Assembly: GCA_023375785.1 (NCBI GenBank)
Contig: SZWC01001598.1
Location: forward strand, 211,091 to 275,090
Direction of reading: 5' to 3'
DNA: 64,000 bases
DNA from: Penium margaritaceum
Taxonomy: Eukaryota > Streptophyta > Zygnematophyceae > Desmidiales > Peniaceae
Shown here: positions 11,354-22,114 of the stretch, piece by piece
Layout of the letters: every line of letters starts with the position of its first letter
Numbering within the stretch: the stretch's first letter is position 1
Translations under genes and position numbers: made by a program
Notes under the pieces: model-generated
The model's database searches: none
What the model was told of the DNA's origin: nothing
What the model saw: the letters and a program-made list of their open reading frames with translations, nothing else

Positions 11354-12307
11354 TGTCACGATGAGATCCACCTGGTGCGGTCCCGAAGTTTGTCTGATCA
11401 TCTCTAGTGGTTCACGTCTACTGTTTTGGGCGAATCTGAGACTCAGCGTGAGCTTTCTGGTCGACTTATGCTATGTGAGCAGGAATTTAGAGACAGTCAG
11501 TTTGCAAAGGGAATAACGTCATTTTGCGTTAGTTTTCTAACATGGACATGATCACAACATTTATAGGGCTAGTCATGAGCTTTCCAACGCACTAAAGCGC
11601 GCACGATTCGGCCAAGCGTAGCTCACGTTATGCTTGCCGAAGCGCAGGTCTCACCCACCACAGAAGCCTGACGCCGCCACTTGCCGTGGCGCCTTCGTTC
11701 ACGTGCGAAGCACCTTTCCCAAGGCGCATATTCCATCGCACATGGTGTAGGGGTCCCCTGCACTGTTTCCACGCACCCTACCCACTTTTGGGTCGTGTTT
11801 GGTGATTGGGTGTGACGAGGTTCGAAACCTGTTCGCGGACCTGCAGTCAGAATTTTGACAAACTCCCCAAGTAACAAAACATACTACTGAGTTTCGGACG
11901 CTGAGCCAGGTTTTGCGTCAAGTCCCTCAGTAACAACCTGCACTACCGGATCAGGTGAATCATCCACCGGACGCCTCGGCAGGCCTATCCGAGCATTTTC
12001 TCCGTATGGTATTTTGTTACTCGGTCCGGTCGATTATCAACCGGATTTCGAGTCGCAGCCGGCTCCCAGAGCTGTTGCGCATACCCCAACTTTGGAAGAC
12101 CATATCTCCCTCGATACTTGTCCGACTCCGGCGAAAAAACTTCCACCGGATTCAGCGAGTCATCACATTTCATGGGCAATCCTTCACTTCAGGATCCGAG
12201 CAATTGTCAAGCCGCCAGATCCGTCGGAGCGGCATTTCCACTTTCTGGCGGCTCGTCAGCGCCTCCCGGCGCCGCACTTGGGCATGCGGAAGGGCCATTT
12301 TTCAACA
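11354..12307 (-). repeat. Cop3 3' LTR
   Basis: It aligns over its full length with 16975-17929. Several open frames crossing it are chance frames in GC-rich LTR sequence. Confidence 0.93.
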
Positions 12308-12319
12308 TTCTCCCCCTTG
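12308..12319 (-). other. Cop3 polypurine tract
   Basis: AAGGGGGAGAA on the - strand, directly before TGTTGAAA. This is the plant copia form of plus-strand primer. Confidence 0.85.
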
Positions 12320-12539
12320 CACCTGCCATGCCCACTGCCCCTGCTTGCTCTCACTCATCTTCTGCTGCACCCTCCAGCCCATCATAGCTGGTCATCCCAA
12401 GTCCGGCCACGCTCATCGCGTGCCGGTCCGCGGGTTGCGCCTTGGTCAAGCAATCCACAAGCATGTTGTGCGTGCTGCAGTGCTGCAGCACCACCTGCCC
12501 CTTCTCGACCATGTCCCGTGCCTAGTGATAACGCACGTC

Positions 12540-13900
12540 GATGTGCTTTGTCCTCCTGTGCTGCGTCGGGTTGTTGGTCAGAGAGATGGAACCGGTGTTG
12601 TCCTCTTGCACCACCGTAGGCTCCTCCTGCGGCACGCCCAGCTCCCCCAGCAACCTGCGGAGCTACACTGCCTCTTTGACCGCTTCGGCCAGCGTGATGT
12701 ACTCTGCTTCCACTGTGGAGGTGGCGACGTAGTCCTGCTTCCTGCTGCACCACGAGACCCTTACACCAGCGAGGAAGAACACGTAGCCGGATGTGGACTT
12801 CCGCTTGTCCACATCCCCAGCGTAGTCTGCTTCCGTGTATCAGACCAGACGCAAAGGGTCCGGACGCCCTTTGCCGTCGAATCTCAGGCGTGCGTGCCGC
12901 ATCGCCTGCAGGTAGCGGAGGATGCGTTTGACCGCCTGCCACTGTAGTGGCCCTGGATCGGCCATGTACCTGCTCACTTGGCCCACCGCGTAGGCCAGGT
13001 CCAGTCCAGTCGCCACCATGGCGTACATGAGGCTGCCCACTGCCGATTGGTACGCCACCCCTGTCACATCCTCGCGCTCTTCTTTTGTTTGCGGCGCCAT
13101 TGCCGCACTTAGTTCACAGGTCGTGGAGACAGGACTGCACACTGGTTTGCAGTCCTCCATGCCGTACCACTTCAGCACCTCGGCCACGTATTTGTCCTGC
13201 CCCAGCTCAAGCGTGCGTGCCCTCCGGTTCCGCGTAATGCTCACCCCGAGGTAGAACTCCAGCTCCCCCATGTCCGACATCTGGAACCTGCTACTCAGCT
13301 GCTCTTTCAGCTGCTGTAGGCTCGACAGGTCTGAGGAGCACAAGATCAGATCGTCCACATAGAGTGCGACAATCTGATGGAGCTTCTTGCTGCGCCGCAC
13401 GTACACACTGTGATCCGCCTCACACCGCTTGAAGCCGAGTTGTGCCATGAAGCTGTCCATCTGTTGGTACCAGCATCGGGGCGATTGTTTTAGCTCGTAC
13501 AAGGACTTCCGCAGCTTGCACACCTTGCCCTCCGGTGCCTCCACCCCCTTTGGCACCTCCATGTAGATTTCCTTGTCGATGATGTCATTGAGGAAGGCCG
13601 TCTTTACGTCCATTTGGTGGAGCTCCATGTCCTTCGTGGCTGCCACAGCAAGGATCGCCCGGATGCTTGTGAACTTGGCCACGGGGGCGAACGTCTCATC
13701 GTAGTGCTCGCCCTTACGCTGTGCGTACCCCTTCGCCACGAGCCGCGCCTTGTACTTGTCAACCACACCTTCCTTCGTGAACTTGGTCTTGAAGACCCAC
13801 TTGGAGCCGATGACCTTGGCGTCTTTCGGCCTGTCAACCAGCTGCCACGTGTCGTTTCCTGCAATGGATGCCAACTACGACTTGATGACAGCGTCCCACT
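12540..13900 (-). pseudogene. Cop3 RT and RNase H region
   Basis: RT shows VIGSKWVFKTKF, ARLVAKGYAQRKG, DETFAPV, MDVKTAFLND and the catalytic YVDD box (VALYVDDLILCSSD) near 13340-13385, then SDMGELEFYLGV. RNase H follows toward 12550. This is the best preserved RT in the window and belongs to Ty1/copia. A 238-bp stretch of it is repeated after the n at 13910. Fossil copy. Confidence 0.92.
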
Positions 13901-14148
13901 GCTTTCCCTNAACTTGGCCACGGGGGCGAACGTCTCATCGTAGTGCTCGCCCTTACGCTGTGCGTACCCCTTCGCCACGAGCCGCGCCTTGTACTTGTCA
14001 ACCACACCTTCCTTCGTGAACTTGGTCTTGAAGACCCACTTGGAGCCGATGACCTTGGCGTCTTTCGGCCTGTCAACCAGCTGCCACGTGTCGTTTCCTG
14101 CAATGGATGCCAACTACGACTTGATGACAGCGTCCCACTGCTTTCCCT
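13672..14148. other. Assembly join: identical 238-bp copies either side of a single n
   Basis: 13672-13909 and 13911-14148 appear identical and are separated by one n at 13910. That is the signature of two contigs whose overlapping ends were placed side by side, not of a biological tandem duplication. Confidence 0.9.
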
Positions 14149-14849
14149 CGGGCCGTGCAAGCGCCTCTTGCACGGTCTTTGGCTCCATTGATGCAGCCAG
14201 CATGCACCACGTCATGCCAATCCATCGACCGGTGCGTGCGTCGAAACGCTTCCCTGCTGTCCGCTACCTCCCGCTGCGGCGCGGCAGTCTTGGCGGCGTC
14301 TCGTCGCTCTGCTGCGATCCTTCTGACTCAGCCCGCTCTGGTGAATCATCAACCGGACGGCTTCCCGAGGATTCTTCCCGCTCCGGTGAACCATCAACCG
14401 GACGAGCGGCGCGTCCGGAGGATTTTTCTCCGACGCCCGACGCGAACTCCGCCGGGAGTGAGCACTTCGGCACCCGCGGTGCTTCCTTCAACGGATCATT
14501 CCGCCGGATCTCCAGCCTAGCTCCATCGTCGTCAGAGTCCTCCGCGTCGGCTGCTGCACCTGCTGCACTGCCACTCTCCGACGCCGCATCATCGACCTCT
14601 GCGTCCGCTGGCTTCTCCTCATAGTCAAGGAGCTGGAACCACTCCCCCTTAGTTTGGAGTGTTCCCAATGCTCATGTCGTTGCAGCTGCTGCTGAAGCTC
14701 TGCTGCTCGTCGAACTCGACGTCACGACTGCGGATGATCTCTTGCGTGCGCGGGTCCCAAAGTCGGTACGCCTTTTGTGCACTCTCGTAGCCAAGGAACA
14801 AGCACGGCTTTGCCCGCGGTTCCAGCTTGCTATCGCGTCGTTGCGCCGC

Positions 14850-15590
14850 CTACGCCGTCGCGTGTGCCTTGCACCCGAACACCTTCCGGTATGCCACGTT
14901 TGGCTTGCGCCCGCTCCAAACCTCCTGCGGCGTCTTCGAGCCGCCCTTGCCCTTCAGCACCGCTGTTGGGGTGAGGTTGATGGTGTAGCTCGCTGTACGC
15001 ACAGCCTCTACCCAGAACCCTCGCGGCAACCCCGCATCCACAAGCATAGTCCGTACCATGTTGAGCAGCATCTGGTTCACCTGCTCTGCCACTCCGTTGG
15101 ACTGTGGCGAGTACGGCGTAGTGGGTTCCCACTTGATGCCCTGCTGCTTCATCCACCCGCTACAGCCCACGTACTCTCCGCCATTGTCGCTATGTACCGC
15201 TCTGACCTTCCGACCAGTCTGCCTCTCCACCGCTACGCCGTACTCCTTCAACCGGTCCAGAACCTTGCCTTTCCGCTTCATGAAGTACACATAGAGCTTC
15301 CTGCTGTAGTCGTCAATAAAGGTGACGAAGTATCTCAGGCCGCCGTTCGACTGCGTTTGGAACGGTCCGCACACGTTGCTGTGCACAACCTCCAGTAGGT
15401 CCTTTGCGTGAGCCTTGTTCTCATTGAACGGCTTGCGCCGCACCTTGCCAAAAATGCAAGGCTCGCACTTTTTGTGCGCTGCTGCATCTGCTGTCGCGTC
15501 TGCACCATCGATGACGAGGCCGCACACCATGTCGCGCTTCGCCATCTCCTTAACGGTTGCGGGCGCCGAATGCCCCAATCGTCAGTGCCA
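14850..15590 (-). pseudogene. Cop3 integrase region
   Basis: It contains C-x2-C (KCEPCIFGK), FIDDYSRKLYVYF, HSDNGGEYVG, TTPYSPQSNGVAEQ and the C-terminal GRKPNVAYRKVFGCKA segment of copia integrases. An acidic linker toward RT (about 14270-14670) is rich in Asp, Glu and Ser. Fossil copy. Confidence 0.9.
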
Positions 15591-16853
15591 GAGCTCCAGA
15601 TCAGCGCTTCCTCCCTTGACCATGTTGACGACGTGCTCCTGCGAATCTGCTGCGTCGGATGCCGCGGGGACCACCTTGGTCTCCACGATGTAGAGACCGC
15701 CCTCGCACTTTGCCTCCAGCACAACCTCGCCGTCGCCGTCGATACGCACCACTGCGCCTTTCCTGCGGAAGAGCACCTCATACCCCTTGTCTGACAAGCG
15801 GTTAACACTCAGGATGTCAGCCAGGACGGGGACGTGCTGCACATCACGGATTGTGCACGGCTCCCTCTTACCGCCCGCCACGACTTCCACCTCCACGTCG
15901 CCTTGGCCGGCCGCCGGCTCGACTTTGTCGTTCGCGACCACCATCGACTTGGAGGACTTCTCGTAGGTGACGAACCCCACCTTCTCGACTTGGGTGTGCT
16001 TCTCGGCCCCGGAATCCAGGCACCGCCTGTTGGCCTTCTTGAGGAAGTGGTTCTTGTTGCGGTTGAGGAGCGACCTGCCCTTGCTGTTTTTGCCGCTGGT
16101 CTTAGCCTCCTCTGGGCACTCGCGGGCCCAATGGCCCTCTTTGCCGCAATTACGGCACGCACCTTTCTTGGCGCCCTTCTTGCCGCCGCCCTTTCCGCCA
16201 CTTTCTTGGCCCCCGCTTCGGCCACCATGCGTTTTGGTGACAAGGGCCGATGAGGAAGACGAGGACTCCCCGGAGCTCCGTCGCTGTGCCTCGTTGTGGA
16301 TGTACTCTGCGACCGCGCCATAGGTGAGCTTGTCCTCCGACCATCCTCCGAGAACGGTGATGAGTGGACCCCAACTTTTAGGTAGGGCCATGAGGAGGGC
16401 CATCGCCTGTAGCTGCGTGTCGATCTTCCACCCCACGTCATTGCATTGCAAGGCGAGTGACTCGATCTGCTACATGGCAGAGATGACATCATCTCCCTCC
16501 TCGATTCTCATTGTGAGGAGCCGCTTCATCGCGAAGATTTTGTTCGCGAGCGACTTGGATTGGTGGATGGCACAAAGCTTTTGCCAAGCTTCGGCTGCCA
16601 GCTTGCAGCCTTGGAAGTATCCCCACTGCGACTCGGCCGTCCCGGACACCAGGAGCATGAGCGCCTCCGTGTTCTTCTTTCCGAAGGCCTGCTTCTCCAC
16701 GTCCGTAGCAGTCGCTTCTGTGAGCACCTCCTTTCCCAGCATGACATCCAGCAGCCCCTTATGTGAGAGGTGCAGTTCGAACTGCCACCTCCATAGTCTG
16801 AAACCTGGGTCGCTCTCATACTTCTGAATGGGCTGCGTCTCCTTCTGCGCCAT
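15590..16853 (-). pseudogene. Cop3 gag and protease region
   Basis: Gag begins MAQKETQPIQKYESD with the RLWRWQFELHL motif and ends in a zinc knuckle, CRNCGKEGHWARECPEE, near 16110-16170. The protease segment has LDSGAEKHTQVEKVGF, including the LDSGA catalytic signature of aspartic proteases. The pre-integrase LELWH motif is near 15582-15600. Broken fossil copy. Confidence 0.9.
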
Positions 16854-16957
16854 GTGCGCAGCTGCTACTCCGACGAGTTCTCAGAACTTCACGGCGATGT
16901 CCAAGATGACGATCCCGTGCGCTACGGAAGACGTGAACATTGGAGGCGTTCAGACCA

Positions 16958-16972
16958 GTGGGCCCATAACCC
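16958..16972 (-). other. Cop3 primer-binding site: exact match to tRNA-iMet anticodon arm
   Basis: The + strand here reads GTGGGCCCATAACCC. This is identical, over 15 bases, to the anticodon stem-loop of plant initiator tRNA-Met as I know it. On the element's strand this is the complementary primer site, two bases inside the LTR end (TGACA-AA-GGGTTATGGGCCCAC). Confidence 0.88.
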
Positions 16973-16974
16973 TT

Positions 16975-17929
16975 TGTCATGATGATATCCGCATGGTGCG
17001 GTCCCGAAGTTTGTCTGATTGTCTCTAGTGGTTCACGTTTACTGTTTTGGGCGAATCTGAGACTAAGCGTGAGCTTTCTGGTCGCCTCACGCTATGTGAG
17101 CAGAAGTTTAGAGACAGTCAGTTTGCGAAGGGAATAACGTCATTTTGCGTTAGTTTTTTAACATGGACATGATCACAACATTTATAAGGCTAGTCATGAG
17201 ATTTCCAACGCACCAAACCACACGCGATTCGGCCAAGTCTACCTCAAGTTATGCTTGCCGAAGCGCAGGTCTCACCCACCACAGAAGCCTGACGCCGCCA
17301 CTCGCCGTGGCGCCTTCGTTCACGTGCGAGGCGCCTTTCCCAAGGCGCATATCCCAGCGCACATGGTGTGGGGGTCCCCTGCACTGTTTCCACGCACCCT
17401 ACCCACTTTTGGGTCGTGTTTGGTGATGGGGTGTGACGAGGTTCGAAACCTGTCCGCGGACCTGCAGTCAGAATTTTGACAAACTCCCCGACTAACAAAA
17501 CGTACTATTGAGTTTCGGACGCCGAACCAGGTTTTTGGCTAAGTCCCTCAGTAACAACCTGCACTACCGGATCAGGTGAATCATCCACCGGACGCCTCGG
17601 CAGGCCTATTGGAGCATTTTCTCCGGATGGTATTTTTGTTATTCGGTCCGGTCGATTATCGACCGGATTTCGAGTCGCAGCCGGCTCCCAGAGCCGCTAC
17701 GCATACCCCAATTTTGGAAGGCTATATCTCCCTCGATACTTGTCCGATTCCGGCGAAACAACTTCCATCGGATTCAGCGACTGGCCCAATTTAGTGGGCA
17801 ATCCTTCATTTTAGGATCTGAGCAGTTTTCGAGCCGCCAGATCCGCCGGAGCGGCATTTCTACTTTCTGGCGGCTCGTCAGCGCCTCCCAGCGCCGCACT
17901 TGGGCATGCGGAGGGGCAATTTTTCAACA
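16975..17929 (-). repeat. Cop3 5' LTR
   Basis: It is the partner of 11354-12307 and is followed on the - strand by the primer site. Beyond 17929 the target duplication and Cop2 RT sequence resume. Confidence 0.93.
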
Positions 17930-17934
17930 TCACC
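17930..17934. repeat. Target-site duplication of Cop3, right copy (TCACC)
   Basis: It matches 11349-11353 exactly. Confidence 0.92.
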
Positions 17935-18780
17935 AACTTGCACACCTTGTCCTTGTCACCTTTGACTCCTTCGGACACCTCCATCAGCACTTTCTTGTCA
18001 AGCTTCTCATAAATAAAAGCTATCCTGACATCCATCTGGTGCATCTCTAGGTTCTTTGTGGTTGCAATGCCAAGGAGAGAGCGGATTGAGGCAAAGGCCA
18101 CAACAGGCGCAAACGTCTCATTGTACTTAGAGCGTGGGCCTCGAGAGAACCCGTTAGCCACTACCCTTGCCTTGAACTTGTCGATGCTGCAGTCTTGCTT
18201 CTTCTTCACTCGGAGGACCCACTTGGATCCCACCACGTGGGCCTTGTCCGGTCTATCCACCAGCACCCACATGCCGTTCTCGGCAATAGACGCAAGCTCC
18301 CTGTCTACTGCCTCCTTCCACTTGGCTGCATCCAGGTGATTCATTGCCCCCGCCATTGTGGATGGCTCTCGCGGAGCCATGCACGACCAGCTAAGGCTGG
18401 TCCAATCTTCCTCATACCACAAAGGTGCTTTCTTTGGTCGCAAACTGAGCCGGAGTGCAGGTGCGGCTTCTTGCTTTGGTGCTGGTGCTTCCACAGGTAG
18501 TGGTTTTTCGTCGTCGTCGTCTTCTGAAGATTCGTCGGACTCCAAGTCAGAATCGGAAGCCTCGGACGCCTCGATATCTGCGTCCATGTCAGATGTTGCG
18601 TCATCCTCTGCAGCTACTCTCCCATTGCCACCACCTGCTAGGAAAGCGAGCGAGTTGTCGAGTGCTTGGTCTCCGGACTCAAGCAACACTATCCACTCTC
18701 CCACTTTGGGAGCAAGGATCGGGTCCAGCAGCTCTCCCTTTCCAAGGGTGCATTCGTCAAACATAACATTGCGGCTCCTC
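17935..18780 (-). pseudogene. Cop2 RT N-terminal part and acidic linker
   Basis: It holds VVGSKWVLRVKKK, KARVVANGFSRG, NETFAPVV and LEMHQMDVRIAF of RT, preceded by an Asp/Ser/Glu-rich linker like that of Cop1. The RT domain is interrupted at 17935 by Cop3. Fossil. Confidence 0.87.
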
Positions 18781-18849
18781 ACAAGCTAGCATGCTGCCTG
18801 GTCCCAAAGCCGATAGGCTTTGTGTGACGTGTCATACCCAACCATGACG

Positions 18850-19650
18850 CACTTCCTGGAACGTGCGTCAAGCTTGCCTCTAGCTTCTCCTGACAGGATC
18901 TTCATCCATGCAGTTGACCCAAACACCTTCAGATGAGATGCGTTGGGTTTCTTTCTCTACCATGCTTCCTGTGGGGTCTTCAGGTGCTTGTCTTGTTCCT
19001 TTCCCCGCTTTCTCAAGGTAGTTGCTGGTGTGAGGTTCAAGAGGTAGCAGACCGTTGTTGCTACTTGTGCCTAAAAGCAAGGTGGGTGATTGGCATCAAA
19101 GAGCATGCTTCGCACCATGCCGAGCAGGGTCTGGTTTATCCCCTCCACCACACCATTGCTTTGGGGGTTGTAAGCATCATGACAGATGCCATGATGCTTG
19201 AGCCAAGGATTGCATGCCTCGTACTCACCCCCGTTGTCACTTTGGAGCGTCTTCACTGTCTTTGGCGTTTTCCGCTCTATCATGGCGATGATCTCGAGGA
19301 GCTTTTCCTTGACCTCTCCCTTTGTTTTGAGGAAGTAGATCCACAACTTGCGCTGATGGTCATCAATGAAGGTCAGGAAGTACTTGCTTCCTGCGTTAGA
19401 TGGTGTGCAGAAGGGTCCACCCACGTCACTGTGTATCAGTTCCAAGACATGCTCTCCTTGTTGACCTCCTCTCCCAAATGGCTTCTTCTTTGCCTTCACT
19501 TGGAGGCATGGTTGACACAATGTACACCCTTCGCCATGCTTCATGGTGCACCTTTCCATTCCGCGGACTACCTCTTACTCCTGCATCTTCTGCAGCGTGC
19601 TGTTGGCCATGTGGCCAAATCGCTGGTGCAACAGCTCAGAATTAATGTCC
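18850..19650 (-). pseudogene. Cop2 integrase region
   Basis: FLTFIDDHQRKLWIYFLK, QSDNGGEYEACNPWLKHHG, YNPQSNGV and the GRGGQQGEHVLELIHSD segment are nearly the same as in Cop1 integrase. Fossil. Confidence 0.87.
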
Positions 19651-19779
19651 TTGGTTGATGTGGCGGCCGCAACGGTTGTTGGCGTTGCATCCTTTGGCTC
19701 TGGTGCCACTGTCTTGGTGGCACATGCGAGTCCATCATTGGATGCGTGGTGAATCTTGTTTGAAGCACATGGAGGTTAT

Positions 19780-21030
19780 CGACTCTTGGAACTTAAAGCA
19801 TGAGGTCTTCTTTGGTGTGCAAAATCTGGATGTCCTCGTTTTTTAGGGCCACAGCTTCCTTCTTGGTGAACACCACTGTCATGTTGTTGTCTGTGATTTG
19901 TGAGACTGAAAGCAAGTTGGCTGTGAAGGAAGGCATATACACCACCTTTTGAAGGTTGACCGCCTTCTCCGCAGTGTTCACATTGAACGTGATCACCTCG
20001 TCCCTTGCGCCCATGGTTTGGACAATGCCGTTGTTTGCACACTTGATGTGCATGTCAGTTTCGGCCATGGAGACAAATCCACCCTTCTCTTTTGACACGT
20101 GATGGTTGGTGCCCGAGTCAAGGGCGGATGCCTCGGGCCTAATGAGTACTTCCCCCTTCATGGAAAACCCTCTAGCCATCATGTTTTGAGCTCCTTCTTC
20201 TCCTTCCCACCTTTTTTCTCGCCTTCCTTTTTCGCACTACGGTAGTCCCTAGCCCAGTGTCCAGCCTTGCCACAGTTGTGACAGTTGCCGGGCTTCTTGG
20301 GACTCTTCTCGCCACCATTGTCTTTCCCTCCACCGCCACCTCTTTTGCTGTTGCCTTGACCAGAGTGAGAGCTTGCACCTTGTCCACCAAAGCAAGAGGC
20401 ATAGGCTGAGATGTTTGCCTGACTACCACTGCATGGCATGGACTCGTTGCGGACGTGTTCGGCGACAGCCTCATACGTCAGGCCTACCTGCTGCCAACTT
20501 CCAAATACGGTGATTAAGGACCCCCAGCTTTTCTGCAGCGCCATTAGAAGGATCATGGCACGCATGTTGGAGTCAAGATTCCATTCCATTTGCTAGACCT
20601 TTCGTAGCATGTTGTCGAATGACTGTAAAAATGCGGGTATCGATTCTCCTTCGCTCACCCTCATTGACATCAGCCTTTGGAAGATGAAGATTCAATTTTC
20701 TAGGGCATTTGATTGATGCACGCGTGAGAGCTTTGCGTAGGCCTCGGCAGCCAACTTACATCCTGTGATGTGGGAGTGTTGAGTCTCGTTGATGGACGTC
20801 ACAAGAATGGCGAGAGCCATGTTGTTCTTCATCGTCCATGCTACAAGGTCAACCGCATACGTCATCACAGTCGCATTGGCGGGTGCTGTCTTGGTCGCTT
20901 TTAGGATGCCGAGGTAGCCACGCACATTCATGACAATCTCAAACTGCCATTTCCACAAGAGAAAACCTATCCCTGTGAATTTAGACATATCCGCCTCAAG
21001 GCGGGCTTGAGTCGGATCGGTCATTTCTTC
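19780..21030 (-). pseudogene. Cop2 gag and protease region
   Basis: The gag start MTDPTQARLEADMSKFTG lies near 21024. The zinc knuckle CHNCGKAGHWARDY is near 20240-20290, and the protease-like LDSGTNHHVSKEKGGF near 20085-20140. The Cop1 gag is its clear sister. Fossil, several breaks. Confidence 0.86.
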
Positions 21031-21438
21031 CAGTTGCTCGCCTTCTCTGCTTCGCTACTACTCTACTTTGTTGAGGCCGATGAGGCTGATGAGGCCACTG
21101 ATGGCAACCGTTGTCAAATATGTTGTTCGTTCCGTTGCATACCCCTCCCACCAATGATCACCTGAGGCGATGGTGCCGTCGTGAGAGAACGGACTCTGGG
21201 TCAAATCACCTTCTAAAATGAGGTAGAGCTTAGTCCCGTTGGGGCTCAAGGGTCTTGTGCAACCTGGACAGAGCTGTTGTTTGTCCTCTAGTCCGCCACG
21301 TGTATGCACCCTGCCTGAAGAGGCTGATGGAGCCGATGGAGCACATGGAGCTGACTGATGTTCGTGTCCCTGGTGTACCTATGCGCCCTGCAAGACCAAG
21401 CGCTAGTCGGTCTTGGAAGCATGCCTTAGAACCAGGAG

Positions 21439-21456
21439 TGTGGGTCCATGACCCTT
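21439..21456 (-). other. Cop2 primer-binding site, internal tRNA-Met type, diverged
   Basis: On the - strand AAGGGTCATGGACCCACAC follows the LTR end. It is the Cop1/Cop3 type of site with a few differences from the tRNA. Confidence 0.65.
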
Positions 21457-22109
21457 TATCAATGCGCCCAATAGCAACGGTCTAGAAAACGGGTCCTGAC
21501 ATGGGAGGCCGCCAACCGCTCTTGGTATTGCAACCAAGAAAGCATATCACCCTCGAACAAGGGATCCACACTTTAGGTTCGTTCGGTTTGTAACCTCACG
21601 AAGTCCGCATGTAGGTCTTAAGTGTCTACCTTTGGTTGGACACTCTGTGAGGAGTCTCAAAGGCAAGAACTATGAATGGATGCATGCAGGGTATAGGATT
21701 TTATACTTGCAGAGCTTTGCTAAAGCATCTGCTTGTACCAGCTCCACTGGAGCCAACCTGAACCTACAGCCCAACTTGACGCGTCCTTAGACCGCCAAGT
21801 GTCATCCTCAAGGTAGGCTCTTTTTAGCTTCCTAGAAGCTTCTTGTCCCAGTTTGGGCCTCAAAGAAGATTACAACCCTTGTGGGGTTTGAACCCATGAC
21901 CTATTGCTTGAAACTGTGGTGCCTATTTAACTAGCCCAAAAAGGTATGATTCCTATGATGATCCACAGGTGACATACCCGTCATGGGCAGTGCATTCCTG
22001 GCCCATCTCAAATGAGACCAAGGGGACGTACTCCATAGAGCAGTGCATGCCTTGTTTGTATGTGCAGCAAGCCAGCTAGGCAGTGGTAAAGGTGCATACC
22101 ATTTCAATA
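21457..22109 (-). repeat. Cop2 5' LTR
   Basis: It pairs with 9753-10405. The tRNA-like module at 21873-21940 is the clearest in the window. The - strand gives an A-box-like GGGCTAGTTAAATAGGC and a B-box GGGTTCAAACCCC, and a 7-bp acceptor-like stem pairs at six positions counting G-U. Confidence 0.9.
21873..21940 (-). other. tRNA-like module in Cop2 5' LTR
   Basis: D arm, variable loop (AGGTC) and T arm with 7-base loop are in the correct order and spacing. The anticodon stem does not pair, so this is not called a functional tRNA. Confidence 0.62.
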
Positions 22110-22114
22110 GGAAG
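22110..22114. repeat. Target-site duplication of Cop2, right copy (GGAAG)
   Basis: It matches 9748-9752. Confidence 0.85.

Larger units (their letters stand above)
11354..17929 (-). mobile_element. Cop3: Ty1/copia LTR retrotransposon, family B, structurally whole but coding broken
   Basis: Two LTRs of about 954 bp (beginning TGTTGAAA and ending TGACA on the - strand), an exact target duplication TCACC, a primer site, a polypurine tract and all gag-pol domains are present. LTR difference is of the order of 5-10% by eye, so it is probably younger than Cop2, in which it sits. The coding regions show a few breaks. A single n at 13910 marks an assembly join inside RT. Confidence 0.95.
9753..22109 (-). 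mobile_element. Cop2: Ty1/copia LTR retrotransposon, family A, broken and interrupted by Cop3
   Basis: It is a sister of Cop1 in inverse orientation, with about 653-bp LTRs, primer site, gag, protease, integrase, RT, RNase H and polypurine tract. The 5-bp target duplication GGAAG flanks it exactly. LTRs differ by roughly 10% by eye. Cop3 sits in its RT region. Without Cop3 and one copy of Cop3's target duplication it is about 5.8 kb. It carries several breaks beyond the insertion. Confidence 0.92.

Noticed and set aside
12014-12942. Large GC-rich open frames on the + strand over the Cop3 3' LTR and RNase H
   Set aside because: They run antisense to RNase H or through LTR sequence and resemble no protein.
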